Shown here: positions 8,540 to 16,249 of the stretch, one piece after another
Numbering within the stretch: the stretch's first letter is position 1
Layout of the letters: each line of letters begins with the position of its first letter
Source of the DNA: an uncultured Prevotellaceae bacterium
GTDB lineage: Bacteria > Bacteroidota > Bacteroidia > Bacteroidales > Bacteroidaceae
Length of the DNA stretch: 22,690 bases
Assembly (NCBI GenBank): GCA_937892315.1
Contig: CALAVF010000060.1
Span: forward strand, 1-22,690
Direction: 5' to 3'
Notes under the pieces: model-generated
Databases searched by the model: none
The model's input: the letters and a program-made list of their open reading frames with translations, nothing else
What the model was told of the DNA's origin: nothing
Made by a program: the position numbers and the translations under genes

Positions 8540-9739
8540 TTAAGCATTTAGATGGTTGATGCAGATGCCCTGCAAATACCACTCATAGAGGCGGTGAATA
8601 CCTTCGGCAATCTCAATGGTGTGATGCCAGCCGAGACGATGGAGTTTGTCCACGCTGGTCAGTTTCTTCAGGGTTCCGTCTGGTTTGGAGGCATCCCAAC
8701 GAAGTTCGCCCTTGAAACCGATTTCCTGCATGATTTTCTCGGCAACTTCCTTGATGGAGATTTCCTTGCCCGTACCCACATTGATGTGGCAGTTGCGGAT
8801 TTCCTTGATGCCATCGCGGTTGACGACAAAATCGCTCTTTTTCACCACATCCTTGAAATCCACATTGAAGAGGCAATAAACAGATGCATCTGCCATTTCC
8901 TCACTCCACAGGAACTCACGCATCGGGGCACCTGTACCCCAGAGGGTCACAGCCTGTGGCGTAATGCCATAGTGACGCAACACCTGCAAAATGGTGTATT
9001 CATCACTCATGGCTGTAGCAACAATCGTTTGGGTTGCCTGAGACGCTTTATCATCAGGTGAGGCTTGCCCGTCCACCATCTTCGGCACCTTCAATGTGAC
9101 AGGACGCAAACCGAGGTCTTTGCGAACGGCATCCCAATCGCCTTCGTTCAGGCACTTTGCCAAGTGAATCTTACGAATCATGGCAGGCAGCACGTGCGAG
9201 TTTTCCAAATGGAAATTGTCGTTAGGACCATAAAGATTGGTCGGCATCACGGCAATGTAGTTAGTGCCATACTGAAGGTTGAACGATTCACACATCTTCA
9301 AGCCTGCAATCTTTGCGATAGCGTATGGCTCGTTGGTGTATTCGAGTGGTGATGTCAAAAGGCAATCTTCCGGCATCGGCTGTGGGGCTTCGCCAGGATA
9401 GATGCAGGTGGAACCGAGGAAGAGAAGTTTCTTCACACCGTGCTTCCACGCCTCACCAATGACGTTCTGCTGAATCTGCAAGTTTTGATAGATAAAGTCG
9501 GCACGATACTGGAGGTTTGCCATGATGCCACCCACATGGGCAGCGGCAAGCACCACCGCATCAGGCTGTTCCTCATCAAAAAAACGTTTCACTGCCATCG
9601 GGTCGAGCAAGTCAAGTTCAGCATGGGACTTGCCCACCAAGTTTTCATAACCACGAGCCTTCAGGTTGTTCCAGATGGCAGAACCCACCAACCCGTGGTG
9701 ACCAGCAACAAATATTTTAGAATTCTTGTCTAATGCCAT
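8540..9739 (-). CDS. fcl: GDP-L-fucose synthase, with an internal insertion
   Basis: Fcl carries out the epimerase and reductase steps that turn GDP-4-keto-6-deoxymannose into GDP-L-fucose, the donor for fucosylated surface glycans. The 399-residue SDR-fold protein has the NADP loop GHHGLVG (13-19), Ser110 and Cys112 in GSTCIYP, the YAIAK catalytic pair (Y139, K143) and His182 in SHVLPA. It is about 75 residues longer than the E. coli enzyme. The extra part (about 197-263, DWDAVRKDLG to VLRHYG) sits between the catalytic core and the WGTGAPMREFLW substrate-binding segment. The gene starts 6 bp after the gmd stop, so the two are co-expressed and act one after the other. Confidence 0.96.
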   Translation of the reverse strand: MALDKNSKIFVAGHHGLVGSAIWNNLKARGYENLVGKSHAELDLLDPMAVKRFFDEEQPDAVVLAAAHVGGIMANLQYRADFIYQNLQIQQNVIGEAWKHGVKKLLFLGSTCIYPGEAPQPMPEDCLLTSPLEYTNEPYAIAKIAGLKMCESFNLQYGTNYIAVMPTNLYGPNDNFHLENSHVLPAMIRKIHLAKCLNEGDWDAVRKDLGLRPVTLKVPKMVDGQASPDDKASQATQTIVATAMSDEYTILQVLRHYGITPQAVTLWGTGAPMREFLWSEEMADASVYCLFNVDFKDVVKKSDFVVNRDGIKEIRNCHINVGTGKEISIKEVAEKIMQEIGFKGELRWDASKPDGTLKKLTSVDKLHRLGWHHTIEIAEGIHRLYEWYLQGICINHLNA

Positions 9740-9745
9740 AATCGA

Positions 9746-10855
9746 CTATTTTACCACACCCTTTTCCAAATATTCGGCAAGATTGGTTCGCATGACAGAA
9801 GCAACGTGGTCGGCAGCAACCTTTTCCATGTCGTGCTTCACCATGATGCTCACCAGTTCCTCAAAGGAAGTCTTCTGCGGATTCCATCCCAACTTTTCCT
9901 TTGCCTTAGTCGGATCGCCCCAGAGGTTCACCACATCGGTTGGACGATAGAAGTCTGCTGACACTTCAACCAATGTCTTGCCAATCAGATTGGCAGGTCC
10001 AACCACACAAATACCCTTTTCATCCATGCCTTCGCCCTCAAACTTCAGTTCGATGCCAGCGGCCTTGAATGCATAGTAGGCAAACTCACGTACAGAATGC
10101 TGCACACCTGTGGCAATCACAAAGTCCTCTGCCTTCTCCTGTTGAAGAATGAGCCACATGCACTCCACATAATCCTTGGCATAGCCCCAGTCACGAAGCG
10201 AGGAGAGGTTACCCAAGAAGAGTTTATCCTGCTTGCCCTGAGCAATACGGGCTGCCGCCAGCGTAATCTTGCGAGTGACGAATGTCTCACCACGGCGTTC
10301 TGATTCGTGGTTGAAGAGGATACCCGAGCAGCAATACATATTGTATGCCTCGCGATATTCCTTGACAATCCAGAAGCCATAGAGTTTTGCTACGGCGTAT
10401 GGAGAATAGGGATGGAAGGGAGTCTTCTCGTTCTGTGGAACTTCCTCCACCTTGCCATACAACTCAGATGTGGAAGCCTGATAGATGCGGCACTTGTCTG
10501 CAAGGCCACACAGACGAACGGCTTCCAGCACACGAAGCACGCCTACTGCATCAACATCCGCGGTGAATTCTGGCGAGTCGAAACTAACCTGAACGTGCGA
10601 CTGAGCCGCGAGGTTGTAAATTTCGGTTGGCTGCACCTTGCTGACAACCTGCAACATCGACATCGAGTCGCCCAGGTCGGCATAGTGAAGGTGGAAGTTT
10701 GGAGTACCTTCGAGATGGGCTATGCGTTCACGGTAATCCACCGATGAACGGCGAATGGTGCCATGCACCTCATAACCCTTCGACAGAAGGAACTCAGACA
10801 AATAGGAGCCGTCTTGACCCGTAACTCCTGTAATTAGAGCAACTTTTCTTTCCAT
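9746..10855 (-). CDS. gmd: GDP-mannose 4,6-dehydratase
   Basis: Gmd converts GDP-D-mannose to GDP-4-keto-6-deoxy-D-mannose, the first committed step to GDP-fucose. The 369-residue SDR protein shows the NADP-binding [10 protein letters not shown] (10-19), the RRSS cofactor contact (35-38), the STSELYG stretch with T129 and E131, and YAVAK with catalytic Y153 and K157, at the spacing expected for this family. It is followed by fcl after 6 bp and then ispE. Upstream, 36 bp separate it from the LuxR-type regulator gene. An AT-rich near-consensus box there (TATATTTA) could be a promoter, or the gene may be read through from the regulator. Confidence 0.97.
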   Translation of the reverse strand: MERKVALITGVTGQDGSYLSEFLLSKGYEVHGTIRRSSVDYRERIAHLEGTPNFHLHYADLGDSMSMLQVVSKVQPTEIYNLAAQSHVQVSFDSPEFTADVDAVGVLRVLEAVRLCGLADKCRIYQASTSELYGKVEEVPQNEKTPFHPYSPYAVAKLYGFWIVKEYREAYNMYCCSGILFNHESERRGETFVTRKITLAAARIAQGKQDKLFLGNLSSLRDWGYAKDYVECMWLILQQEKAEDFVIATGVQHSVREFAYYAFKAAGIELKFEGEGMDEKGICVVGPANLIGKTLVEVSADFYRPTDVVNLWGDPTKAKEKLGWNPQKTSFEELVSIMVKHDMEKVAADHVASVMRTNLAEYLEKGVVK

Positions 10856-10891
10856 AAATAAATATAAAAATGTATTGAATTTTATATTCTA

Positions 10892-11845
10892 TCAGATAAT
10901 GACCTCATTGAGCGTCACTAACTTATTTACGATAGCATAGATGGTAATGCCTGCCGGCGAATGTATCTGCAACTTTCGTGCGATGTTTCGCCGATGGGTT
11001 GTAACGGTGTTGACCGACAGGCACAGCGTGTCGGCAATCTCCTTGTTGGAGAGTCCCTTTGCCACACAAACAACAATCTCTTTTTCCCGTTCAGAGAGTA
11101 GTTCTTTGCTTGAAGACGAAGCGGTGTTCGGAGTCTCTTTCTCTACGGGTTGACGCATTTTCGTCTGGTGCTCCAATCGACGCACCGCTGGCACAAAAAT
11201 GTTGTCCTCCACCAGACTATGGATGCTCAAATCTTCCTCTGCCTGATAGATGGAGATGATGACCGCATTCAGTTTCTCGTTGTTTTCCGTCTGCGGATAA
11301 TACTGCATGAAGAGGTTTTTCAATTCTTTCAACTTGCTTTCAATCGCCTCATGATGACGAGAAAGCAAGTGGCTGTTGTCAATTGAAACACATTCTCCAT
11401 CCAAAAGTTTCTCCACGTATGCATACACCGTCGATTCCTCATACTCCATGTGCTTACGCACCTCCTCCACATACTCATCGAAGAACTTCAGCACCAAAAA
11501 CGCAATCTCGTTCTGGACAGAGCAGTCGATGGCATTCAGCAAATGGAAACGAATATTGGTGAAGAGATAGCCCAAGAAATACTTGTGCGTTCTCTTCAGA
11601 TAGCCGAGCACAGAGGCGACACTCACCTGCTCCACTCGCTGCGGACGGTTGTCGGCACCGTCTTTCACATAATTGATGATGGTAAGGAATGTGTCAGCAT
11701 CTACACCACACTGACGACACACTTCCATGATGGTTTTTTCTCCAAAACCTAAAGAAATGCCGAAACGGCTCATCACCTGCAACAGGCGGTAGTCGTTGGC
11801 AATCACAAAACTGAGTTTGTCCGTTGACTTGTATTGACCAGCCAT
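10892..11845 (-). CDS. Hemerythrin (YtfE/RIC-like) domain fused to LuxR-type HTH: probable one-component regulator
   Basis: A 317-residue protein joins three parts. Residues 12-60 resemble the N-terminal ScdA/DUF542 domain of RIC proteins, but the usual Cys-Cys pair is missing (ISLGFGEKTIM). Residues about 78-226 form a hemerythrin-like helical bundle with H87, H132, E136, H165, H209 and E213, matching the spacing of the six di-iron ligands of E. coli YtfE. Residues about 249-310 are a LuxR HTH (LSEREKEIVVCVAKGLSNKE then IADTLCLSVNTVTTH). I infer a cytoplasmic sensor of NO, oxygen or iron status. It is divergent from feoAB and precedes gmd. The ATG at 11845 has AAGGAG 4 nt upstream; an in-frame ORF extends 72 codons further, but the promoter box lies within that extension. 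Domains are firm, the signal is a hypothesis. Confidence 0.85.
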   Translation of the reverse strand: MAGQYKSTDKLSFVIANDYRLLQVMSRFGISLGFGEKTIMEVCRQCGVDADTFLTIINYVKDGADNRPQRVEQVSVASVLGYLKRTHKYFLGYLFTNIRFHLLNAIDCSVQNEIAFLVLKFFDEYVEEVRKHMEYEESTVYAYVEKLLDGECVSIDNSHLLSRHHEAIESKLKELKNLFMQYYPQTENNEKLNAVIISIYQAEEDLSIHSLVEDNIFVPAVRRLEHQTKMRQPVEKETPNTASSSSKELLSEREKEIVVCVAKGLSNKEIADTLCLSVNTVTTHRRNIARKLQIHSPAGITIYAIVNKLVTLNEVII

Positions 11846-11870
11846 ATAACTCCTTCTAATCGCAATCATA

Positions 11871-11908
11871 ATTCTGAATATTTTTAGGGGTGAATGACTA
11901 TTCAGAAT
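11871..11908. repeat. Perfect 10-bp inverted repeat in the regulator leader
   Basis: ATTCTGAATA (11871-11880) and TATTCAGAAT (11899-11908) are exact reverse complements separated by 18 bp. They lie between the regulator's promoter box and its start codon, as an operator or an mRNA hairpin would. Confidence 0.5.
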
Positions 11909-11933
11909 TACGTAAACCTTTCTAAATGTGGTA

Positions 11934-11941
11934 CAAAGGTA
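11934..11941 (-). promoter_or_regulatory. -7 promoter box of the hemerythrin-LuxR gene
   Basis: The minus strand reads TACCTTTG (11941-11934), a TAnnTTTG match about 88 nt upstream of the start codon. No clean -33 box is visible. Confidence 0.45.
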
Positions 11942-12016
11942 GTGAAAAATCGGGAATCCACAGGTAGGAAACTCCCTTTTATTTATATCTAATGTGTAAA
12001 TTACTAAAAAATGAGT

Positions 12017-12048
12017 ATTGTTTTGTAACTTGAAAGGCTGTAACTTTG
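12017..12048 (+). promoter_or_regulatory. feoAB promoter
   Basis: The -7 box TAACTTTG (12041-12048) is preceded by ATTG (12017-12020) with a 20-nt gap, the expected -33 spacing. The start codon at 12067 follows by 18 nt. The -33 element overlaps a 15-mer (AAAAATGAGTATTGT, 12007-12021) that recurs at 14720-14734 upstream of the porin operon. Confidence 0.65.
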
Positions 12049-12066
12049 CACTCAAAATCAATCAAG

Positions 12067-14382
12067 ATGAAACTTTCAGACCTTAAGACCGGTGAAAAAG
12101 GCGTGATTGTCCGTGTGATGGGACATGGCGGCTTCCGCAAGCGTATCGTGGAAATGGGCTTCATCAAAGGGAAAGGCGTCGAGGTGCTGCTCAATGCCCC
12201 GTTGCGTGACCCCGTAAAGTACAAAATCATGGACTACGAGGTGAGCCTGCGTCGGGCAGAAGCAGAACTTGTGGAAGTGGTGAACGAAGAAGAGGCAAAG
12301 GCATGGGAGGCTCAACACCCCGAACAAAAAGGAATCCCTGCCGAGAGTGGCGAAGATGTCATGACGCGTGTGGCACGTGTGAAGGAGCACGAACTGAACG
12401 TCGTGTTTGTGGGTAATCCGAACTGCGGCAAGACCAGCCTGTTCAACATTGCCAGCGGTGCCCACGAGCGTGTCGGCAACTATTCGGGCGTGACGGTAGA
12501 TGCCAAAGTTGGACATTTCGACTTCGAGGGTTATCACTTCAACCTCGTTGACCTGCCTGGCACCTATTCCCTCACTGCCTACACGCCCGAAGAACTGTAT
12601 GTGCGTAAGTACATCATCGAGCAGCATCCCGACCTCATCATCAACGTGGTGGATGCCAGCAACATCGAACGCAACCTCTACTTGACCACCCAACTCATCG
12701 ACATGGACGTGCCGATGATTATGGCTCTGAACATGTACGACGAACTGCGGGAAAGCGGCAACCAACTGGACATGCAACAACTCGGCACCTTGCTCGGTGT
12801 GCCTATCGTTCCGACCGTCGGAAAGACGGGTGAGGGAGTCAAGGAACTGTTTCACCAGATTATTGAAATCTCAGAAGGTAAGCAGAAGATAGCCAGACAC
12901 ATACACGTCAATCATGGAGTTCTGCTTGAAGAGAATATTGCCAAGATTGAGGAACTGATTCGCAAGAATCCCGAGCCTCATCAAAACTACTCTGCCCGCT
13001 TCCTTGCCATCAAACTCTTGGAGAACGACCGGCAGGTGGAAGACATCATCAAGCAGTTGGACAATCGGGCTGAAATCTTCGCCGAAAGAGACGCTTGCCA
13101 AAAGGCGATTCTCAAAGAAATCGAGGAAGACAGCGAATCTGCCATCACCGATGCAAAATACGGATTTGTGCAGGGAGCCATGAAGGAAACCTTCAAGAAA
13201 GTCCATAAGTACAAGCGGCTGATGACGAAGCGGATTGACGCGGTGGTGACCCACCAGATATGGGGCTATCCCATCTTCCTGCTGCTCATGTACCTGATGT
13301 TCTTTTGTACCTTCAACATTGGGCAGTATCCGATGGATTGGATTGATGTCGCCGTTGGATGGTTAGGCGAACAAGTGGGCACCTACATGCCCGAAGGTCC
13401 CCTGAAAGATCTCATCGTCGATGGCATCATCAGCGGTGTGGGCGGTGTCATCGTCTTCTTGCCGAACATCATGATTCTCTATGCCTTCATCTCGTGGATG
13501 GAGGATAGCGGATACATGGCACGTGCAGCATTCATCATGGACAAAATCATGCACCGCATGGGCTTGCACGGCAAGTCGTTCATCCCGATGATTATGGGAT
13601 TTGGCTGTAACATTCCTGCCATCATGGCGACTCGCACCATCGAAGACCGCAAGTCACGCCTCATCACCATGCTCATCATCCCCCTCATGTCTTGCTCTGC
13701 CCGATTGCCCGTTTACATCATCATCATCGGTGCATTCTTCCCCAAGAATGCGGCATTGGTACTTTTCTGTCTGTATCTGATAGGCATTGCGTTCAGCGTC
13801 TTCATGGCAAAGATATTCAGCCGATGTGTGGTCAAGGGCGAAAGCAGTCCTTTCGTGATGGAGTTGCCTCCCTACCGTATGCCTTCGATGAAAAGCGTTA
13901 GCCGTCACACTTGGGAAAAAGGCAAGCAGTATCTGAAGAAGATGGGCACCACCATCCTCGTTGCCAGCATTGTCGTGTGGGCTCTCAGTTACTTTCCCCA
14001 CCACCCCGAACTGCCCGAGGAGCAGCAGATGGAAATGAGTTACATCGGCCAGATTGGCAAGTTGGTCGAGCCCATCATCCATCCATGCGGCTTGCAGTGG
14101 AAAGAGGGTGTCGCCCTCGTGGCTGGTGTGGGAGCCAAAGAAATTGTGGCAAGCACGATGTCGGTGCTCTATCATGGCGACATCACCACCAGCGGCATGA
14201 CCACCCTCGCCGCCTTCTGCTTCATGATATTCGTTTTGCTCTACATGCCCTGCATCCCTACCTGCATCGGCATCAAGAACGAATCGGGCAAATGGAAATG
14301 GGCAGGTTTCACCGCCATCTATACCACCTTCCTGGCGTGGCTCACGTCGATGGTGGTCTTCCAAGTGGGAAGCCTCTTCTGA
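12067..14382 (+). CDS. feoB: Ferrous iron transporter, FeoA-FeoB fusion
   Basis: This is a 771-residue inner-membrane Fe(II) uptake protein. Residues 1-75 are a FeoA SH3-like domain (MKLSDLKTGEKG, RRAEAELVEV). The cytosolic GTPase domain follows: G1 GNPNCGKTS (116-124), G2 Thr143, G3 DLPG (162-165) and G4 NMYD (222-225). A helical GDI-type region spans about 270-390. The membrane part begins near 400 and holds the two gate repeats GFGCNIPA (511-518, C514) and GVGAKE (687-692), plus conserved Cys543 and the C729/C733 pair. FeoA-FeoB fusion is common in Bacteroidetes. The start at 12067 is preferred over 12046 because the latter lies inside the promoter box. It is divergent from the hemerythrin regulator and upstream of a FeoB-associated small gene and an envelope iron operon. 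Confidence 0.97.
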   Translation: MKLSDLKTGEKGVIVRVMGHGGFRKRIVEMGFIKGKGVEVLLNAPLRDPVKYKIMDYEVSLRRAEAELVEVVNEEEAKAWEAQHPEQKGIPAESGEDVMTRVARVKEHELNVVFVGNPNCGKTSLFNIASGAHERVGNYSGVTVDAKVGHFDFEGYHFNLVDLPGTYSLTAYTPEELYVRKYIIEQHPDLIINVVDASNIERNLYLTTQLIDMDVPMIMALNMYDELRESGNQLDMQQLGTLLGVPIVPTVGKTGEGVKELFHQIIEISEGKQKIARHIHVNHGVLLEENIAKIEELIRKNPEPHQNYSARFLAIKLLENDRQVEDIIKQLDNRAEIFAERDACQKAILKEIEEDSESAITDAKYGFVQGAMKETFKKVHKYKRLMTKRIDAVVTHQIWGYPIFLLLMYLMFFCTFNIGQYPMDWIDVAVGWLGEQVGTYMPEGPLKDLIVDGIISGVGGVIVFLPNIMILYAFISWMEDSGYMARAAFIMDKIMHRMGLHGKSFIPMIMGFGCNIPAIMATRTIEDRKSRLITMLIIPLMSCSARLPVYIIIIGAFFPKNAALVLFCLYLIGIAFSVFMAKIFSRCVVKGESSPFVMELPPYRMPSMKSVSRHTWEKGKQYLKKMGTTILVASIVVWALSYFPHHPELPEEQQMEMSYIGQIGKLVEPIIHPCGLQWKEGVALVAGVGAKEIVASTMSVLYHGDITTSGMTTLAAFCFMIFVLLYMPCIPTCIGIKNESGKWKWAGFTAIYTTFLAWLTSMVVFQVGSLF

Positions 14383-14428
14383 ACAGGGCTGTGTTGAATC
14401 AAAAAAATAACTCTCGGAGAAAAGTCGT

Positions 14429-14512
14429 TCCATGTCAATGAACAATTATTCAATGACAATGAACATTTATTCCATGTCAATGAATAATTATTCCATGACA
14501 GTGAACAACTTC
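14429..14512. repeat. Four 21-bp tandem repeats between feoB and the small Cys-rich gene
   Basis: Four 21-bp units start at 14429, 14450, 14471 and 14492, with consensus close to TCCATGTCAATGAACAATTA. Because the unit is a multiple of three, both strands stay open and encode heptad-like repeats: MSMNNYS on the plus strand and CSLTWNN-type on the minus strand. Confidence 0.85.
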
Positions 14513-14548
14513 CCCTCCCCTTATATAAGAAAAGAGATAACGAGATGA
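14432..14548 (+). CDS. Possible short Met/Asn/Tyr-repeat peptide, coupled to the next gene
   Basis: A 38-codon frame consists of four seven-residue repeats (MSMNNYS, MTMNIYS, MSMNNYS, MTVNNFP) plus a tail SPYIRKEITR. Its TGA stop overlaps the ATG of the FeoB-associated gene as ATGA, the usual layout of coupled genes. A weak purine-rich site (GGAGA) lies about 13 nt upstream. It could equally be a non-coding repeat that happens to stay open, since no domain or relative is recognised. Confidence 0.3.
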   Translation: MSMNNYSMTMNIYSMSMNNYSMTVNNFPSPYIRKEITR

Positions 14549-14706
14549 ACATACAAGAGGTTGCGGTATATGTAATTATCGCTTGTGCGGTGTTCGCAAT
14601 TGGCAGATACGTTTATCGCCAAATCGCAGGCAAGGATAATGGATGCAATTGCAGTTCGTGCCCTAAAAATGGTGGAAAGTGCCATTGTCGTAATACCCAA
14701 AATTAG
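14545..14706 (+). CDS. FeoB-associated Cys-rich membrane protein
   Basis: This is a 53-residue protein with one N-terminal membrane helix (about 5-25, VAVYVIIACAVFAIGRYVY) and a short tail rich in Cys: C34, C36, C39, C46 and C48 in NGCNCSSCPKNGGKCHC. Small proteins of this design commonly follow feoB in Bacteroidetes and Firmicutes and are annotated as FeoB-associated Cys-rich membrane proteins. They may bind iron or assist FeoB, in a role like that proposed for FeoC. It lies about 160 bp after feoB, behind the 21-bp repeats, and is followed by a terminator. It is easily missed because of its length. Confidence 0.85.
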   Translation: MNIQEVAVYVIIACAVFAIGRYVYRQIAGKDNGCNCSSCPKNGGKCHCRNTQN

Positions 14707-14747
14707 GTATCGGGACGATAAAAATGAGTATTGTCCATCGGGGAATT

Positions 14748-14789
14748 AGGTATCGGAGCGGACAAAATACCCACTTCGATACCTTTTTT
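14748..14789 (+). terminator. Terminator of the feoAB unit
   Basis: AGGTATCG (14748-14755) pairs with CGATACCT (14777-14784), and TTTTT follows. The left arm lies in a second copy of AATTAGGTATCGG, first present at 14701-14713 over the end of the small gene. Confidence 0.7.
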
Positions 14790-14804
14790 GGTAAATTTTA
14801 GGTA

Positions 14805-14835
14805 TTGCGATGGTTAACATTTATTAGTAACTTTG
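14805..14835 (+). promoter_or_regulatory. Promoter of the porin-imelysin-cytochrome operon
   Basis: The -7 box TAACTTTG (14828-14835) lies 20 nt after TTG (14805-14807). The 14-mer GTAACTTTGCACTC is identical to that of the feoAB promoter. The porin start codon is about 60 nt downstream. Confidence 0.65.
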
Positions 14836-14896
14836 CACTCGATTTACAATGCGACATCGCAAAAAACAGAATTTTTAATTGGTAAAAAACAGAATA

Positions 14897-16207
14897 ATGG
14901 ACTTCAACAAGGTATTAAGGCAAACTCTTTTGGCAGGTGCCATCGCCATGTCTGGCAGCATGATGGCACAGGCGTCTCAGGATAGCATTCAGTATGGCGG
15001 ATGGGACAAGTTCCGCATCGGTGGTTACGGTGAAATGGTGGCAGCATTCAAGAACTATGGCACCAACCGTTTCTATGGCGGTTCAGAAGGTAATCCGAAG
15101 GAACGCCGCAACACCATCAGCATCCCACGTTTCGTGCTGGCTGGCGACTATAAGTTCACCAAGCAGTGGATTCTTGGCGTGGAGATTGAATTTGAAAGTG
15201 GTGGTGTGGGTACTGCTTACGAACTGGAGAACACAGAGAATGGCGAATACGAGACCGAAATTGAAAGAGGTGGTGAAGTGGCACTCGAGCAGTTCCATAT
15301 TACTCGACTGATTGACAGAGCATTCAATGTGCGTGCAGGTCACATCATTGTGCCCGTTGGCCAGAACAACGCACACCACGAACCGCTCAATTTCTTCGGC
15401 ACAGTTCGTCCTGAAGGAGAAACAACCATCCTGCCCAACACATGGCACGAGACTGGTCTGGAGTTCTTCGGAACTTTCGGCAAAGGATATGGCACATTCG
15501 ACTATCAGGTGCAGATTGTCAACGGCCTCAACGCCAATGGCTTCGACCGCAACACGTGGGCAGCCGGCGGCAAGCAAGGCATCTTCGAGGAGGAGAATTT
15601 CACCAGCCCTGGCTATGTGGCAAGAGTGGATTGGCGTGGTGTTCCCGGGCTTCGCTTGGGTGGTGCCTTCTACTATTGTGCCAACGTTGGCGACAATGCC
15701 GACAAGAGCCAGACCTACGACGGATTGGGCAAGTTGCCTGTTCGCATCTACAATGTGGAAGGACAATACGTGAATAAATATGTGGAAGCACGAGCCAACT
15801 GCCTGTGGGGCAACCTGACCAACAGCAGCGTGCTCAGTGCCAAAAACACCAAACTCAGCAACAAATCGCCCTACTCTCGCATCACGCCCGTGGCTCACAA
15901 GGCGGTGGCTTTCGGTGGAGAACTGGGTCTGAACATCCAAGGCATTGTGAACGATGCCCGTTGTCCGAAAATCATTCCTTTCGGACGTTATGAATACTAC
16001 AACGCACAGGAGGACGTGATCGCTCCTTACACAGCCGACAACCGTCTGAAGACCAGCATGTGGGTGGCAGGTATCAACTGGCGGGCACTTCCCAACCTCG
16101 CGGTGAAGGCTGATTACACCAGCCGTCGCATCGGCGGTGGCAAGTACAACAACGAGAACGAGTTTGCCATCGGCATGGCTTGGGCTGGTTGGTTCTGGAA
16201 AAAATAA
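14897..16207 (+). CDS. Outer-membrane porin-like beta-barrel
   Basis: This is a 436-residue protein with a signal peptide (1-26, ending MMAQA) and alternating beta-strand segments rich in aromatic and Gly residues throughout, ending in an aromatic strand (FAIGMAWAGWFWKK). Features such as VRAGHIIVPVGQNNAHHEP and TWHETGLEFFG resemble porin families that place a constriction loop after an early strand. Its substrate is not evident; context suggests iron or an iron complex. The first gene of the operon, it has a promoter about 60 bp upstream and is followed after 42 bp by the imelysin gene. The ATG at 14897 is chosen over an in-frame TTG at 14879 because it starts directly on the signal peptide. 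Confidence 0.8.
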   Translation: MDFNKVLRQTLLAGAIAMSGSMMAQASQDSIQYGGWDKFRIGGYGEMVAAFKNYGTNRFYGGSEGNPKERRNTISIPRFVLAGDYKFTKQWILGVEIEFESGGVGTAYELENTENGEYETEIERGGEVALEQFHITRLIDRAFNVRAGHIIVPVGQNNAHHEPLNFFGTVRPEGETTILPNTWHETGLEFFGTFGKGYGTFDYQVQIVNGLNANGFDRNTWAAGGKQGIFEEENFTSPGYVARVDWRGVPGLRLGGAFYYCANVGDNADKSQTYDGLGKLPVRIYNVEGQYVNKYVEARANCLWGNLTNSSVLSAKNTKLSNKSPYSRITPVAHKAVAFGGELGLNIQGIVNDARCPKIIPFGRYEYYNAQEDVIAPYTADNRLKTSMWVAGINWRALPNLAVKADYTSRRIGGGKYNNENEFAIGMAWAGWFWKK

Positions 16208-16249
16208 AGTAGAGTGAAAAATCATAACTAACAAAAAATAAAAAACACA

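Noticed and set aside
11846..12061. 72-codon upstream extension of the hemerythrin-LuxR protein
   Set aside because: It runs through the regulator's promoter box and inverted repeat, whereas the ATG at 11845 has a good AAGGAG site.
14319..14552. 77-codon minus-strand ORF with SLTWNN repeats
   Set aside because: It arises because the 21-bp repeat keeps every frame open; it overlaps feoB antisense and has no start context.
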